The notes under the pieces: generated by a model
Seen by the model: only the letters and a program-made list of their open reading frames with translations
Databases searched by the model: none
What the model was told of the DNA's origin: nothing
Program-made: the position numbers and the translations under genes
Part shown: positions 17,858 through 26,210 of the stretch, in pieces
Numbering within the stretch: position 1 is the stretch's first letter
Layout: every line of letters starts with the position of its first letter
Source of the DNA: Corallococcus exercitus
Lineage (GTDB): Bacteria; Myxococcota; Myxococcia; Myxococcales; Myxococcaceae
Direction of reading: 5' to 3'
DNA: 54,514 bases
Assembly (NCBI RefSeq): GCF_003611585.1
Contig: NZ_RAVW01000007.1
Span: 1 to 54,514, forward strand

Positions 17858-18938
17858 CTACTCGCTCACATGCATAATCGCCCACGAGGAGGCGCTTGAG
17901 CGTTGACCGGGCGCAGGCACAGGGGGCAGTGCCCGATGCGGCGAAGGAGCAGGAGTTGGAGTTGCCGGCGCACTTGCGGCAGCGTCCACCGCGGTCTGCC
18001 CCGGGGGGAAATGCGCCCGGTGGAGGGCGAGGAAACCATGGGGCACCATGCAGAGCGTGGCGTGGTGGTGGAGGCCTCCCCAACTACGGCCCTCGAAGTG
18101 GTCCAGACCGACCTCCCCTTTCAGTACCTGATAGTCACGCTCTACCCGCCAGCGCAGCTTGGACAGACGGCCCAACTTCTTGAGTGTTGTCTCTAGAGGC
18201 AGGGTTGGAAAGTGATACTTCGTCGGGGCTGCCTCGCCGCGCGGCTATTCCACCAGCAGCCACACCTCTTCACTTGGCGGCTCGCGCCAGAAGTAGTGCT
18301 CCGCCATGTGGACGCGCACGGTGGCAAAGCGCGAGGACTGCACGCCACGGCTCCCCTGTCCCCAGCGCACGACGTGAAAGGGGGACCGAGGGAGGGTGCG
18401 CGCCAACCGCTCAATGAGGTCGGGATAGTGACCTGACTCATCGACATAGCGCGTGCGAGATGGCCTATTGGGTGCGGCACTCGTTAAGGAAGCAGCGGCA
18501 TGGCCTCCGGAGGCACACGTTGAGGTTGCCTTGCACGCCCACCAGGAAGTGCAGCCTCCTGGCCCGAAATGCTCGGCGAAATTCGCGGCAACTGCCGTAG
18601 CCCGAGTCAGCTAAGACGAGCTTTTCATGCAAGCCTCATCCGAGGGCTTCATCAAGAAGCTCGAGTGCCAGTTCCCATTTCCGCTCGAAGCGGACCTCCC
18701 GTGGATACCTGCTGCCCGTATGCGCTGTCTGTCCGTCGTCCACTCTTCAGGGAGGTACAAGCGCATCCAATGCAGCCGCTACCCTTCTCGCCCGCAACGT
18801 GCAGACTCACCGCACTTGGCAGTTGTCCGTGCGGCCCAGGGTTCCCGAGTACTGGCGTGCGACACCCGCCGAATGCAGGCCTTTCTTCGGGAATTCCGTG
18901 TCGTCGACGAGGATGACTTGCAGGCCCGGGAGCTCCAG
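17858..18938 (-). pseudogene. Decayed IS701-family (DDE) transposase, 5'-truncated
   Basis: Pieces of an IS701-type transposase occur in order on the minus strand but in different frames. They are [18 protein letters not shown] / [18 protein letters not shown] (about 18830-18930), RLYLPEEWTTDRQR, FERKWELALELLDEALG, then a stop, LVLADSGYGSCREFRR (the DDE aspartate region) and VRWGQGSRGVQSSRF. The conserved C-terminal RWRVERDYQVLKGEVGLDHF / EGRSWGGLHHHATL follows near 18150, ending at 17858. Frameshifts and in-frame stops prevent expression. The 5' end is cut exactly where the GH71 tail repeat begins (18938/18939). GACTTTGGTTGGGCAG at about 17834-17849 may be the element end. Confidence 0.85.
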
Positions 18939-19590
18939 CTTCTGGGAGGCGCGCAACTCACTGACGCTCCGCTCCATCTGGGAGAACGTGATTGCGGACG
19001 GCCTGGACGAGGTCCAGATCGTCACCTGGAACGACCAGCACGAGCACCACAACATCCGGCCGTCGACGGGGAAGCAGTGGCCCGCGTACGACATGACCGC
19101 GTACTACATCCAGTGGTTCAAGACGGGCACGCGGCCGACCATCGAGCGCGACGTGCTGTATTACAACCACCGCATCCAGAACCCATCCCTCGTGCCCACG
19201 ACCCAGACGTCAGCGAACCTCGCGGTGTGCAAGGCCGGGTGCCCGGCGACGAACGACGTGGAGTTGGTGGGTTTCCTCACGTCGGCGGGCCGGCTTGAAA
19301 TCACGCAGGGCACGACGACCTACGGCGAGGACAAGACGGCGGGCGGCGTGCAAGCCATCCGGACGACGTTGGCGGTGGGGACGCCGACGTTCCGGCTGAA
19401 GCGCTCGGGGGCCACCGTGGTGCAGTTCCAGAGCATGCACCCCGTCGTGGGCTCCATCGCGTACCAGGACCTGCTGTACCGCGCCGGAAGCTCGGCCCGC
19501 GCGGCGCTCCCGTCCTGCGCGGCCTCCTGTGCCAACGGTGAGGCCCGCTGCCGGCTGTGCCCCGGCGAGCCGATGTGGCTGAAGCGCTGA
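18939..19590 (+). pseudogene. 5'-truncated second copy of the GH71-like gene
   Basis: The segment repeats the last 652 bp of the GH71-like gene, from IWENVI-side codons to the stop. It lacks the signal peptide, CARDB domain, linker and most of the catalytic domain. Of seven base changes only one codon changes the protein (Val to Ala in the last cysteine cluster). It is fused upstream to the decayed transposase in opposite orientation and has no start or ribosome site of its own. It is followed by a perfect hairpin, which looks like the natural terminator of the original gene. Confidence 0.93.
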
Positions 19591-19601
19591 CCCGGTGCTT
19601 T

Positions 19602-19632
19602 CAGTGCCCGAAGCGCATGGCTTCGGGCACTG
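19602..19632 (+). terminator. Hairpin downstream of GH71 tail copy 2
   Basis: A perfect 13-bp stem has arms CAGTGCCCGAAGC (19602-19614) and GCTTCGGGCACTG (19620-19632) around a 5-nt loop. It lies 12 nt after the stop of the truncated copy. No T-run follows. The intact copy 1 lacks it. Confidence 0.7.
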
Positions 19633-19762
19633 GACTTCACGGACGTCGGTCCCGCTTACGGCGGCCAGTTGGACCCGAGCCCAGGGCCGCACGACCGCGA
19701 TGCGCCACCCGCCACGTCATCCGCCGAACCGCTGTATCCTTCCTGACTCGCCGGGAGACGTC

Positions 19763-20032
19763 ATGAATTGGATGAGGGTGTTCGCAATTGTCATTGCTGT
19801 CCTCTTCGCTGGGGCGGTAGTGGCCGCTGTGGTGCTTCGAGGCCGCACGGTGGAGGGGCAAGCCATCGCATCAGAGCCAGACGACGACTTTGCCTCCGAC
19901 CTGGAGCGGCGCCCGAAGTGCTGGGTGAAGGTGGAGTCATCGGAGCCGGGGAAGTGCCCTGGCGACGTGGGTCGCGTCTACAAGGGTGAGTGCTACATGG
20001 CCAACTGGTCTGGCTGCGCGAGTTACTACTGA
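19763..20032 (+). CDS. Small membrane-anchored cysteine-containing protein
   Basis: An 89-residue protein. Residues 5-25 (VFAIVIAVLFAGAVVAAVVL) form a membrane span or uncleaved signal. The extracytoplasmic tail has three Cys (KCWVK, GKCPGD, GECYM) and a fourth in SGCASYY, enough for two disulfides. I do not recognise a family. The ATG at 19763 has GGGAG 5 nt upstream. It converges on the beta-helix gene, with 4 bp between the stops. Confidence 0.7.
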   Translation: MNWMRVFAIVIAVLFAGAVVAAVVLRGRTVEGQAIASEPDDDFASDLERRPKCWVKVESSEPGKCPGDVGRVYKGECYMANWSGCASYY

Positions 20033-20036
20033 AGGG

Positions 20037-21716
20037 CTAGGTGCAGGTCTCCTTGAAGCCGATGTCCGGAGGGGCCTGGGTGCCGGCACACGGCCGCGGT
20101 TGACCGGTGTCGTCGAGGGCGGCATTGCGCGCCGGCGACGTGCTCAGCGTGTAGTAGTCGTTCGCCTGGGGGTTGGTGACGAACTGCGGGCTCTGCTCGC
20201 TGCTGCCTACCGTGTCCTGCCCGCTCTCCGCCTTCCACGCCGCGAAGCTCTTCGAAGCGTGGTTGATGTCGAACACCGCAGCCCCCGCATCGCGGTGATA
20301 GAGATTGTACTTGCTGGAGAAGCCGGGGCCGTACGCGCTCCTCCACTTGATGGCCCAGAGCGAGACGTCGTTGAAGATGTTGTTCCAGATATGCACGTTG
20401 GAGCTGGCATTCACGAGACTGCCCGTCCATGCGGCGAAGCCCACGTAGATGCCGCCGCCGGGCATGTTGTCGAAGGTGTTGTGATAGATGTCCACGTTGG
20501 TGACCTTCGACATCAGGATGCCGTAGCCCTTGGGGGCGGACTGAGTGCCGGGCTGCGCCGGGTCGATGGTGAAGTCGAAGAAGAGATTCCGGCGAAGCAC
20601 GATGTTCTGGGTATCGTGGTCGGTCCCATACGACCCGATGTTCACGCCGTGGCTGTTGTTCCAGAAGCGGGTCTTCTCGATCAGGATGTTGCGCGCCTTG
20701 AAGTGGATGACCATCGCGCCACCCGGGGCCTGCGCGTAGAACTTGCTGCCATCCACGCCGTCGGTCCCGGCGACCGTCACCCGGTTGCAGCTCTTGATGT
20801 CGACAGCCTGCTCCTTGTTGTCGTGGAGTCGGTGGTCCTCAATCCAGACATCCTCCGCGTCCCCCAACGTGGCGTCGCTCTCCGAGCCCATGCACTGCAC
20901 CCCGTCGCCGCTGTTGTTCCACGCCTCATTCTGCTGGAGGACAATGCGCTTGGAGCCTGGACCCACCCTGAACCCGTGGAGGTCGCAGTTGCTCGTGCAG
21001 CCCGTCGCGAGGTTGTCGTAGGACTTGGACTTGCGAACCAGCTGATTGGAGCCAGCGATGCTGATGGCATGCTCCGCGGGCACGCCATGGGCACCGTGGC
21101 AGTGCACTTCGATGAGCGCATTGTCCGAGCCAGACATTCTCACGCAGCTGTTATGCGTGGAATCCACCTTGTTGAAGAGGAAGCCCTTCACGATCCAGTA
21201 GCTGGAGGTGAACTTCACCTGGGGTTGATTCACGCCGATCTCGTCCCGCCACTCGGGGAGGTCGGTGTGGGTGCCGTACGGCACGCCGACGAGCATGAAG
21301 CGCGCGGTGGCGGAGCCCGCACGCGACAGCTGCACGTGCTCCCGGTACGGCACGCCGCTGTTCTGCACATAGATGACGGAGCCGGCCGGCGCCGCACCGA
21401 CCGCCTTATTGATGGTCCGCCAGGGCAGGCTCTCGGTGGGCGTCACGCGCGAGTCGTCGCCGGTGACGTTGTTCACCCAATGCGTGGCGGGCGGCGTGAC
21501 CGCGGGGACCCAGGAGAAGCCAGGCCTCACCGCCGGGTCCGCCCCCGCGGAGGTCACCAGCGCCGCCGACTGCTGGGACAGCAGCCGCCCCTCTGCGTCC
21601 TGCGGCTCCGCCTCCGGCCCCGCACAGGCTGCGGCGACTCCCATCGAAAGCAACGTGAGGATGAAGGTGCACGACGTGCGCAACAGGCCTGCACCGGATG
21701 ACTTGACCCGCATCAT
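20037..21716 (-). CDS. Right-handed parallel beta-helix lipoprotein
   Basis: A 559-residue exported protein. The signal segment ends in GVAAAC, a lipobox-like site. Residues about 75-500 carry the short repeated strand pattern of pectate lyase-type beta-helices: THWVNNVTGDDSRVTP at the start, then coils such as YWIVKGFLFNKVDSTHNS, GIYVGFAAWTGS, NVDIYHNTFDNM and NVHIWNNIFNDV. The DUF1565-like N-terminal coil is typical of polysaccharide lyases or carbohydrate-binding surface proteins. No catalytic residues can be assigned. The start at 21716 has AGGAG about 10 nt upstream; a second ATG follows directly. Confidence 0.82.
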   Translation of the reverse strand: MMRVKSSGAGLLRTSCTFILTLLSMGVAAACAGPEAEPQDAEGRLLSQQSAALVTSAGADPAVRPGFSWVPAVTPPATHWVNNVTGDDSRVTPTESLPWRTINKAVGAAPAGSVIYVQNSGVPYREHVQLSRAGSATARFMLVGVPYGTHTDLPEWRDEIGVNQPQVKFTSSYWIVKGFLFNKVDSTHNSCVRMSGSDNALIEVHCHGAHGVPAEHAISIAGSNQLVRKSKSYDNLATGCTSNCDLHGFRVGPGSKRIVLQQNEAWNNSGDGVQCMGSESDATLGDAEDVWIEDHRLHDNKEQAVDIKSCNRVTVAGTDGVDGSKFYAQAPGGAMVIHFKARNILIEKTRFWNNSHGVNIGSYGTDHDTQNIVLRRNLFFDFTIDPAQPGTQSAPKGYGILMSKVTNVDIYHNTFDNMPGGGIYVGFAAWTGSLVNASSNVHIWNNIFNDVSLWAIKWRSAYGPGFSSKYNLYHRDAGAAVFDINHASKSFAAWKAESGQDTVGSSEQSPQFVTNPQANDYYTLSTSPARNAALDDTGQPRPCAGTQAPPDIGFKETCT

Positions 21717-22108
21717 GGAGACTCACTCCTGGACTTTGGGGATGGTTCGAATCCAGGAGCGCACGCTTTCGGGACGTCCAGGCGCAGGACTGCGCCCGCC
21801 CAGGGACGACCGGGGACTGGCTGACGAAACCTCCGGTGAACGCGTTCGTCAGCCGACCCTCGGGATGCCGAGGACGATGCCAATCTGGGAAAAGTTCAAT
21901 GGTTCCGAGGGTAGGCCCTTGCCACGCGTCTGATGGGAGCGCGGCCTGGCGCTCAACACCCCGGATACTTGCTGGAGAAGGCGACGGCTCCTGCGCCGGT
22001 GCAGAGCAAGGCCCCTTGAATCGAGCCACCAGCCCGTCAGGTTGTCATTCTGGCGGGCCCGAGGGTTGTGCCATTCCGGCACGGGCTTTCGTGGGAAGGA
22101 GACAGCGG
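21717..22108. other. Gene-free stretch between divergent genes
   Basis: This 392-bp spacer separates the start of the beta-helix gene from the start of a small membrane protein gene. It must hold both promoters. I see no convincing coding frame, repeat or RNA structure in it. Confidence 0.5.
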
Positions 22109-22417
22109 GTGTTCACCGTCTTCGACTTGTTTCGAGTGCTATCGGCCCTGGCGGGCGCGGGTGTGGGCGCATTCGTGGGGCACGGCCTCCTGGGATGGAT
22201 GGGAGGAGTCGGGGGCGTTCCGGTGGGATGGGTGGTGGGGTACTGCGTCGGTGGACTGCCGTCCTTCTTCGTCGCGAGGTTCCTGGACAACGACCTGCGT
22301 CGAGCGGACCCGGCGTCGCTGAGACAGCGCCTGGTGCCGGAGTACTACATCTCCCATCTGATTCTGGCGGAGCTGGCACGGCGCGGCGAGGAGGTCCTCG
22401 CCCGGTCAGCGGGTTGA
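22109..22417 (+). CDS. Small glycine-rich membrane protein
   Basis: A 102-residue protein with two hydrophobic, glycine-rich spans, about 4-25 (DLFRVLSALAGAGVGAFVGH) and 31-55 (GGVGGVPVGWVVGYCVGG then FFVARFL). A charged C-terminal helix follows (DNDLRRADPASLRQRL, LILAELARRGEEVLA). The GTG at 22109 is chosen because GGAAGGAG lies 8 nt upstream and it starts at the first hydrophobic segment; the open frame continues to 21836 without coding character. Function unknown. Confidence 0.65.
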   Translation: MFTVFDLFRVLSALAGAGVGAFVGHGLLGWMGGVGGVPVGWVVGYCVGGLPSFFVARFLDNDLRRADPASLRQRLVPEYYISHLILAELARRGEEVLARSAG

Positions 22418-22438
22418 GCAGGCGGCCGGAGCGGAAAC

Positions 22439-22981
22439 CTAGGGCCCACAGCCCAGCCACTCGAAGAACGCGGCATGGGCAGTGACTGCTTCGGGGGGGA
22501 TGTTTCCGACGGAGCGCTGGAGGCAGTAATAGGACTTGAGCTGCTGATCCGCGGCCTTCGTCCGCGGGCCCAGGAGCACTTCGAGCGGCTTCACCTTCAG
22601 GGCCTCGAGCTCCTCCTTCCGCAGCGGCCGTACACCCTGGACTCCGTGGGACGTGAGCCGGGTGTCCAGTCGGGTGAGCTCCAGCTTCTGGCCCTGCGCC
22701 GCCCAGGTGATCCTGGCCCAGGTGGGGCCGACGAACTCCCCATCCCGCAGGCGCATGGGATTCATGCCTCTCGCGTACGCGTAGAAGGCAAACGTCGGCT
22801 CCACGAGGGGCCACGTCATGGGGAGCGGATCGCTGAGGCGGGTATTCCAGCTGATGAACCCGGCGTCGGCGGGATTCCCCCGCTTCGTATCCACGGACTC
22901 CTTCCAGGTCTTTTCGGCCGTGGCCTTGACGCTGGCGACAATGGCCACGGTGTCGACGGGCGGGTGGTCCGGCGGGCTCAT
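22439..22981 (-). CDS. Hypothetical soluble protein
   Basis: A 180-residue protein without signal peptide or membrane span. It has an SVKATAEKTWKESVDTKRG helix, then TWPLVEPTFAFYAYARGMNP and WARITWAAQGQKLELTRLDT, and ends in AAFFEWLGCGP. I recognise no domain. The coding character is good, and the ATG at 22981 has GGAGAG 5 nt upstream. It is convergent with the small membrane protein gene and probably monocistronic. Confidence 0.7.
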   Translation of the reverse strand: MSPPDHPPVDTVAIVASVKATAEKTWKESVDTKRGNPADAGFISWNTRLSDPLPMTWPLVEPTFAFYAYARGMNPMRLRDGEFVGPTWARITWAAQGQKLELTRLDTRLTSHGVQGVRPLRKEELEALKVKPLEVLLGPRTKAADQQLKSYYCLQRSVGNIPPEAVTAHAAFFEWLGCGP

Positions 22982-23135
22982 GCGCTCTCCATGGGGGCAC
23001 GAGGACGCCCTCGTGCGCCGCCAGCGTACCGCAGGGATGCTTCAGCGCGCTCCGTGAGGAGATACGGCGGTGGTGCAGCTACACCTGCGGAGGGATGGGA
23101 GTGCAGGGGCGCCACGCCGACGGGGCCCGGCGAGC

Positions 23136-23540
23136 TCAGCGCCAGGCGTGCCGCAGGAGGCGGGCGGAACGGCGTGCGCTCAGCAGGCGGTGCAGGCCGA
23201 CCAGGAGGATCGCCGTTCCCGCGAGCAACTGGGCGCCCCGGATGATGCGATTGACGTCCACGGCAGGAACCCAGGTGACGTTGCCCTGTCGGATGACAAA
23301 GGCGCCCGCGGGGCTGGCTTTCAGACCGAAGCCACTGCCGGAGCCGCTGCCCTTCACGGCTTCGCCCTCCACTCCAGCCTGCTGGAGCGCCGCCGGCCCC
23401 TCGCCTCCACCTCCGCCGCCTCCGCCGGCCACCAGGGCCGCGGGAATCACGGTGATGCCGTCCTGCTGGATGGCCTCTCCATAGACGCGCTTCACGGTGA
23501 TGCTGTCGCGGGCCCGGTCGATGACCTCATTGACGTCCAT
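23136..23540 (-). CDS. GerW/YtfJ-family (sporulation protein YtfJ-like) protein
   Basis: A 134-residue protein with the GerW/YtfJ signature. It has an N-terminal helix (VIDRARDSITVKRVYGEAIQ), then DGITVIPAALV and a glycine run, then FGLKASPAGAFVIRQGNVTWVPAVDVN, and ends with a hydrophobic helix (ALIGTAILLVGLHRLL-like) and basic tail. In Bacillus the family member is needed for spore germination. In non-endospore formers it occurs as a small membrane-associated protein of unknown role; a link with myxospores is only a guess. The ATG at 23540 follows GGGAGGA; the frame upstream to 23702 lacks conserved sequence. Confidence 0.85.
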   Translation of the reverse strand: MDVNEVIDRARDSITVKRVYGEAIQQDGITVIPAALVAGGGGGGGGEGPAALQQAGVEGEAVKGSGSGSGFGLKASPAGAFVIRQGNVTWVPAVDVNRIIRGAQLLAGTAILLVGLHRLLSARRSARLLRHAWR

Positions 23541-23704
23541 GGCGTCCTCCCAGATGGGATGTCGGTGTCCTCCCCTCGAGAGGTGGACACGGTGCAGCAT
23601 GAGGACCGGACGGGCAGGCCGGCGGGCCGTGGAGGGACACGGGGAGCAGGGGCTCCAGGACAGGCTCCCGGTCGCAGGGGACCGGAGGGGCTCGGGCTTC
23701 ACCG

Positions 23705-24499
23705 TCAGGCCGCTGTCGGGGGCTTCTTGTATTCCAACGCCAGCAGCGCCTTGCGTTGCTCCGGCTCCAGCCGCTCAATGGCATAGCGCAGGGTGTCCCG
23801 CTGCATCCCTGAGATGTTCTCCTGGATGAACCCCACCACCGCTTCCCGGTGGTGGTCCGTCGCGACCTTCAGCAGCCATCCCACGCTCTTCTGCACGTAC
23901 GGTTCTGGATCCGATAGCAATTGGCGTGCGTTGCCGAGGATGACCTCGCGGGGCAGCATGTATCGGGATGAGCGGATGTCGCGGCTCACGAACTTCACGA
24001 GCGCGACGTTCGCCGCCCTCCGACACCAGGGGGAAGGGGACCCGGTCCAGTGCTGGATCCGGGTGATGGCGGGCGTCCGGGTGAGGAAGAACGGATACAT
24101 CACCGTCAGACACAGGTCGTCGCACTGGGCCCAGTTCCAGACGGTGTGCTCCAACCAGTCCTGGAAGCGGTCCAGCAGCGATTCGTCGAACGCGCGCCCG
24201 ACCGCCTTGCGGACCATGGCGAACCCCAGGAGCACCTCCTCATGGTGGGTCGCCCGGGCGAGCAGGTTCTCGGTCACCGCCAGGCAGTCCTCGGGCGACA
24301 GGCCCTTCTGTTTGACGAGCGCATCGGCGATGCGCCGCACCTCCGCGTTGCTGACCCCCAGGGCCCGGATGTCCGTGGGGAAGTAGCGGCGTGTCGCCTC
24401 GGCGAGGCGAGGGTCGCTTCGCGACTTCAGGGTGCTTCGAAGCTCGTCGCTCAATGAAGCCGGATGCCCAGGTCGAGAGCGCGGTGCCCGGATTGCCAT
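23705..24499 (-). CDS. DNA alkylation repair protein, AlkD-like HEAT-repeat
   Basis: A 264-residue all-helical protein of the AlkD/AlkC superfamily, made of HEAT-like repeats that wrap DNA and excise N3- or N7-alkylated purines. Matching segments are YFPTDIRALGVSNAEVRRIADAL, EEVLLGFAMVRKAV, HTVWNWAQCDDLCLTVMYPF (aromatic and acidic residues of the AlkD cleft, W..CDD), SPWCRRAANVALVKF (the conserved Arg) and YVQKSVGWLLKVATDHH. The N-terminal 20 residues are basic and probably disordered. It lies 164 bp upstream of the GerW-like gene on the same strand. Confidence 0.85.
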   Translation of the reverse strand: MAIRAPRSRPGHPASLSDELRSTLKSRSDPRLAEATRRYFPTDIRALGVSNAEVRRIADALVKQKGLSPEDCLAVTENLLARATHHEEVLLGFAMVRKAVGRAFDESLLDRFQDWLEHTVWNWAQCDDLCLTVMYPFFLTRTPAITRIQHWTGSPSPWCRRAANVALVKFVSRDIRSSRYMLPREVILGNARQLLSDPEPYVQKSVGWLLKVATDHHREAVVGFIQENISGMQRDTLRYAIERLEPEQRKALLALEYKKPPTAA

Positions 24500-24529
24500 G
24501 GTCCGTCCAGTCCCGTGCGATGGGAGATG

Positions 24530-24832
24530 CTAGCGGAGCCGGATCCGAAGGTTGACGTCCGCGACCCGGAGCTCGTCGCCATCAGCGAGTCGCTGGCGGT
24601 CGGTGAGGGGACGCTGGTTGTGGAAGGTCCCCATGGCGGAGCCCATGTCCTCCGCGAACCAACCCTCCGGTTCGTGGATCAACAGGGTGTGCCGACGCGA
24701 GACCTGCACGGAGTCAGGCCGGTAATGACAGTCGAACTGCCGGCCAATGGTGAAGGAGGTCCCCGTGACGGGAATCTCCTGCCCTCCCGACGTGACAAGG
24801 GTCAGCGCGACGTACTTCGGAGCCTGGGCCAT
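24530..24832 (-). CDS. Stand-alone FHA domain protein
   Basis: A 100-residue protein that is almost entirely one forkhead-associated domain. Its core is SFTIGRQFDCHYRPDS then VQVSRRHTLLIHE, with the phosphothreonine-binding Arg and the SRRH motif. DMGSAMGTFHNQRPL and LADGDELRVADVNLRIRL complete it. FHA domains bind phosphothreonine peptides, fitting the many Ser/Thr kinases of myxobacteria. No kinase gene is adjacent. The ATG at 24832 has no strong ribosome site. Confidence 0.87.
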   Translation of the reverse strand: MAQAPKYVALTLVTSGGQEIPVTGTSFTIGRQFDCHYRPDSVQVSRRHTLLIHEPEGWFAEDMGSAMGTFHNQRPLTDRQRLADGDELRVADVNLRIRLR

Positions 24833-25029
24833 GGCGGGCAGGATATCGAGCCAGACGCCGATGCGGTCGAACGAACAGATGGATGCGCGGCGTCATGCTT
24901 GACGGAGAAACCTTCGGGTGTCCCCCACCACCGGCGGCTGAGACCCACCGCACGGACCTTCTGCGAGTGGCTGTGGCGCAGCCTTGCGTGCGTACGCCGA
25001 CAGCCCATGCCTCGGGACGGCCGTCGCGC

Positions 25030-25320
25030 TCAGCAGTACTTGTTGACCAGCGAGATGCAGTAGTTCACGGCCTGCGAAAAGCTGCACTGGCCGTTGTTGA
25101 CACATTGATAGGTGCCGGTGGTGGGCGACGTGCACCATTGGAGGTCGACGTGGCAGTTGGCCCCGGAGGCGGTGACGCGCCCCGTCTCATCCTCTTGGAT
25201 GACAGGCGCGACGTCTTCGCCGGCCACGTCCTCCTGTCCCTCCAACCCGGGCGATTCCCCGACTCCTCCACAACCCACGAGCGCAGCGGCGACCAGCGAC
25301 AGCAGGACGTACTTTTTCAC
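25030..25320 (-). CDS. Small cysteine-rich lipoprotein
   Basis: A 96-residue lipoprotein. The signal MKKYVLLSLVAAALVGC gives the lipid-bearing Cys17. An acidic linker (about 20-45) is followed by a domain with six Cys (NCHVDLQWC, YQCVNNGQCS, YCISLVNKYC), probably three disulfides. The start is a GTG at 25320 preceded by GGAGAG. The family is unknown; similar small secreted cysteine modules are frequent in myxobacterial lipoproteins. Confidence 0.8.
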   Translation of the reverse strand: MKKYVLLSLVAAALVGCGGVGESPGLEGQEDVAGEDVAPVIQEDETGRVTASGANCHVDLQWCTSPTTGTYQCVNNGQCSFSQAVNYCISLVNKYC

Positions 25321-25540
25321 GAGGTGCTCTCCAGCGTTTGTGCGGCGTGTGTGTCTCAGTGGAGTCGCGGGTCCGCCCGTCGTGGGGAGAGCCGCGCCTC
25401 CAACATGGAGAGCCGCGAAGCCGGGAGCCGTCCCAGGAAAGAATTTCGAGGGATTTTCGTGCCGGGTTTCTACCCGGTCAGAGACATGCCGCCGCGAGGG
25501 GGCGCAGGGAGCCGTGGAGCCCCCTGCATTGATTCCATTC

Positions 25541-25795
25541 TCAGAGCGGCTCCCAGCCGTTCTCGGTGCAGTACCCGACGAACTCGTCGGTTGTGTAGTA
25601 GGTGTACGTACCCACGAGATGGTACTGGACGTAGTTCAGACCGCACTCGGGATAGATGTGCCCGACCACCGCCGTGTAGGTGGCATCGCTGTAGAGCGTC
25701 GTCACGTAAGCGGCTTCCCGGTAGCTGGCGCTGGCCGGGCTGGCGCTCAGGAAGAGGGACGCGACAGCGAGTGAGGTCAGGATCCGCGTTGCCAT
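25541..25795 (-). CDS. Small secreted protein, DUF6289-like
   Basis: An 84-residue exported peptide. Residues 1-24 are a signal peptide ending SPASA-SY. The mature part has the YSDATYTAVVGHIYPECGL pattern of DUF6289-type secreted peptides, with two Cys that may pair (ECGL, VGYCTENG). The ATG at 25795 is chosen because GGAG lies 5-6 nt upstream; an ATG four codons earlier has no ribosome site. Function unknown. Confidence 0.75.
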   Translation of the reverse strand: MATRILTSLAVASLFLSASPASASYREAAYVTTLYSDATYTAVVGHIYPECGLNYVQYHLVGTYTYYTTDEFVGYCTENGWEPL

Positions 25796-25958
25796 TGGTT
25801 GCTCCATGGATGGACTGGGTACCGGTTGGTTCGTACAGGAGGGCTTGCTGCCCACTGGCACGAGTGATGAGTAAAGCCGTGCAGGACGCGTAAATCCAGC
25901 GCTGCGGAGCAGTGGGGGCGCTGGGGTGTTCTCGCGTGGAAAACTCCGTGTCGCATCA

Positions 25959-26078
25959 ATGTCTCGCAGACATGCGACGCGTCAGCCGTTGGGTCTGGAG
26001 GAGGAGCAGGAGGCGGACGCGGTCTGGCGGTATGTGGCGCGGCTGGGCGGCCGACCCGTGGCCTACATCCAGGCGTAA
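25959..26078 (+). CDS. Possible 39-residue protein or gene remnant
   Basis: In the 415-bp spacer 25796-26210 only this short frame looks coding. It reads MSRRHATRQPLGLEEEQEAD then AVWRYVARLGGRPVAYIQA. It has no clear ribosome site and may be the tail of a lost gene. I see nothing else in the spacer. Confidence 0.25.
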   Translation: MSRRHATRQPLGLEEEQEADAVWRYVARLGGRPVAYIQA

Positions 26079-26210
26079 GGCCCGCACAGGAAGTAGCAGC
26101 GTCGGGTTCGGTGAAATAGTGTGCCGGGCGAGTGACAGTCCCAGGGGCCAGGGGTGTTCGTCATCCCGATACAGCCCCGCCGTTGCTCCGCCACGAGCGG
26201 AGGACCCCTT

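Noticed and set aside
18627..19298. Plus-strand open frame across the IS701/GH71 junction
   Set aside because: Frame-shifted reading of the GH71 tail and antisense of the transposase; the real frames are explained by the two pseudogenes.
21836..22108. N-terminal extension of the small membrane protein at 22109
   Set aside because: The upstream open frame has irregular composition, while a strong ribosome site precedes the GTG at 22109.
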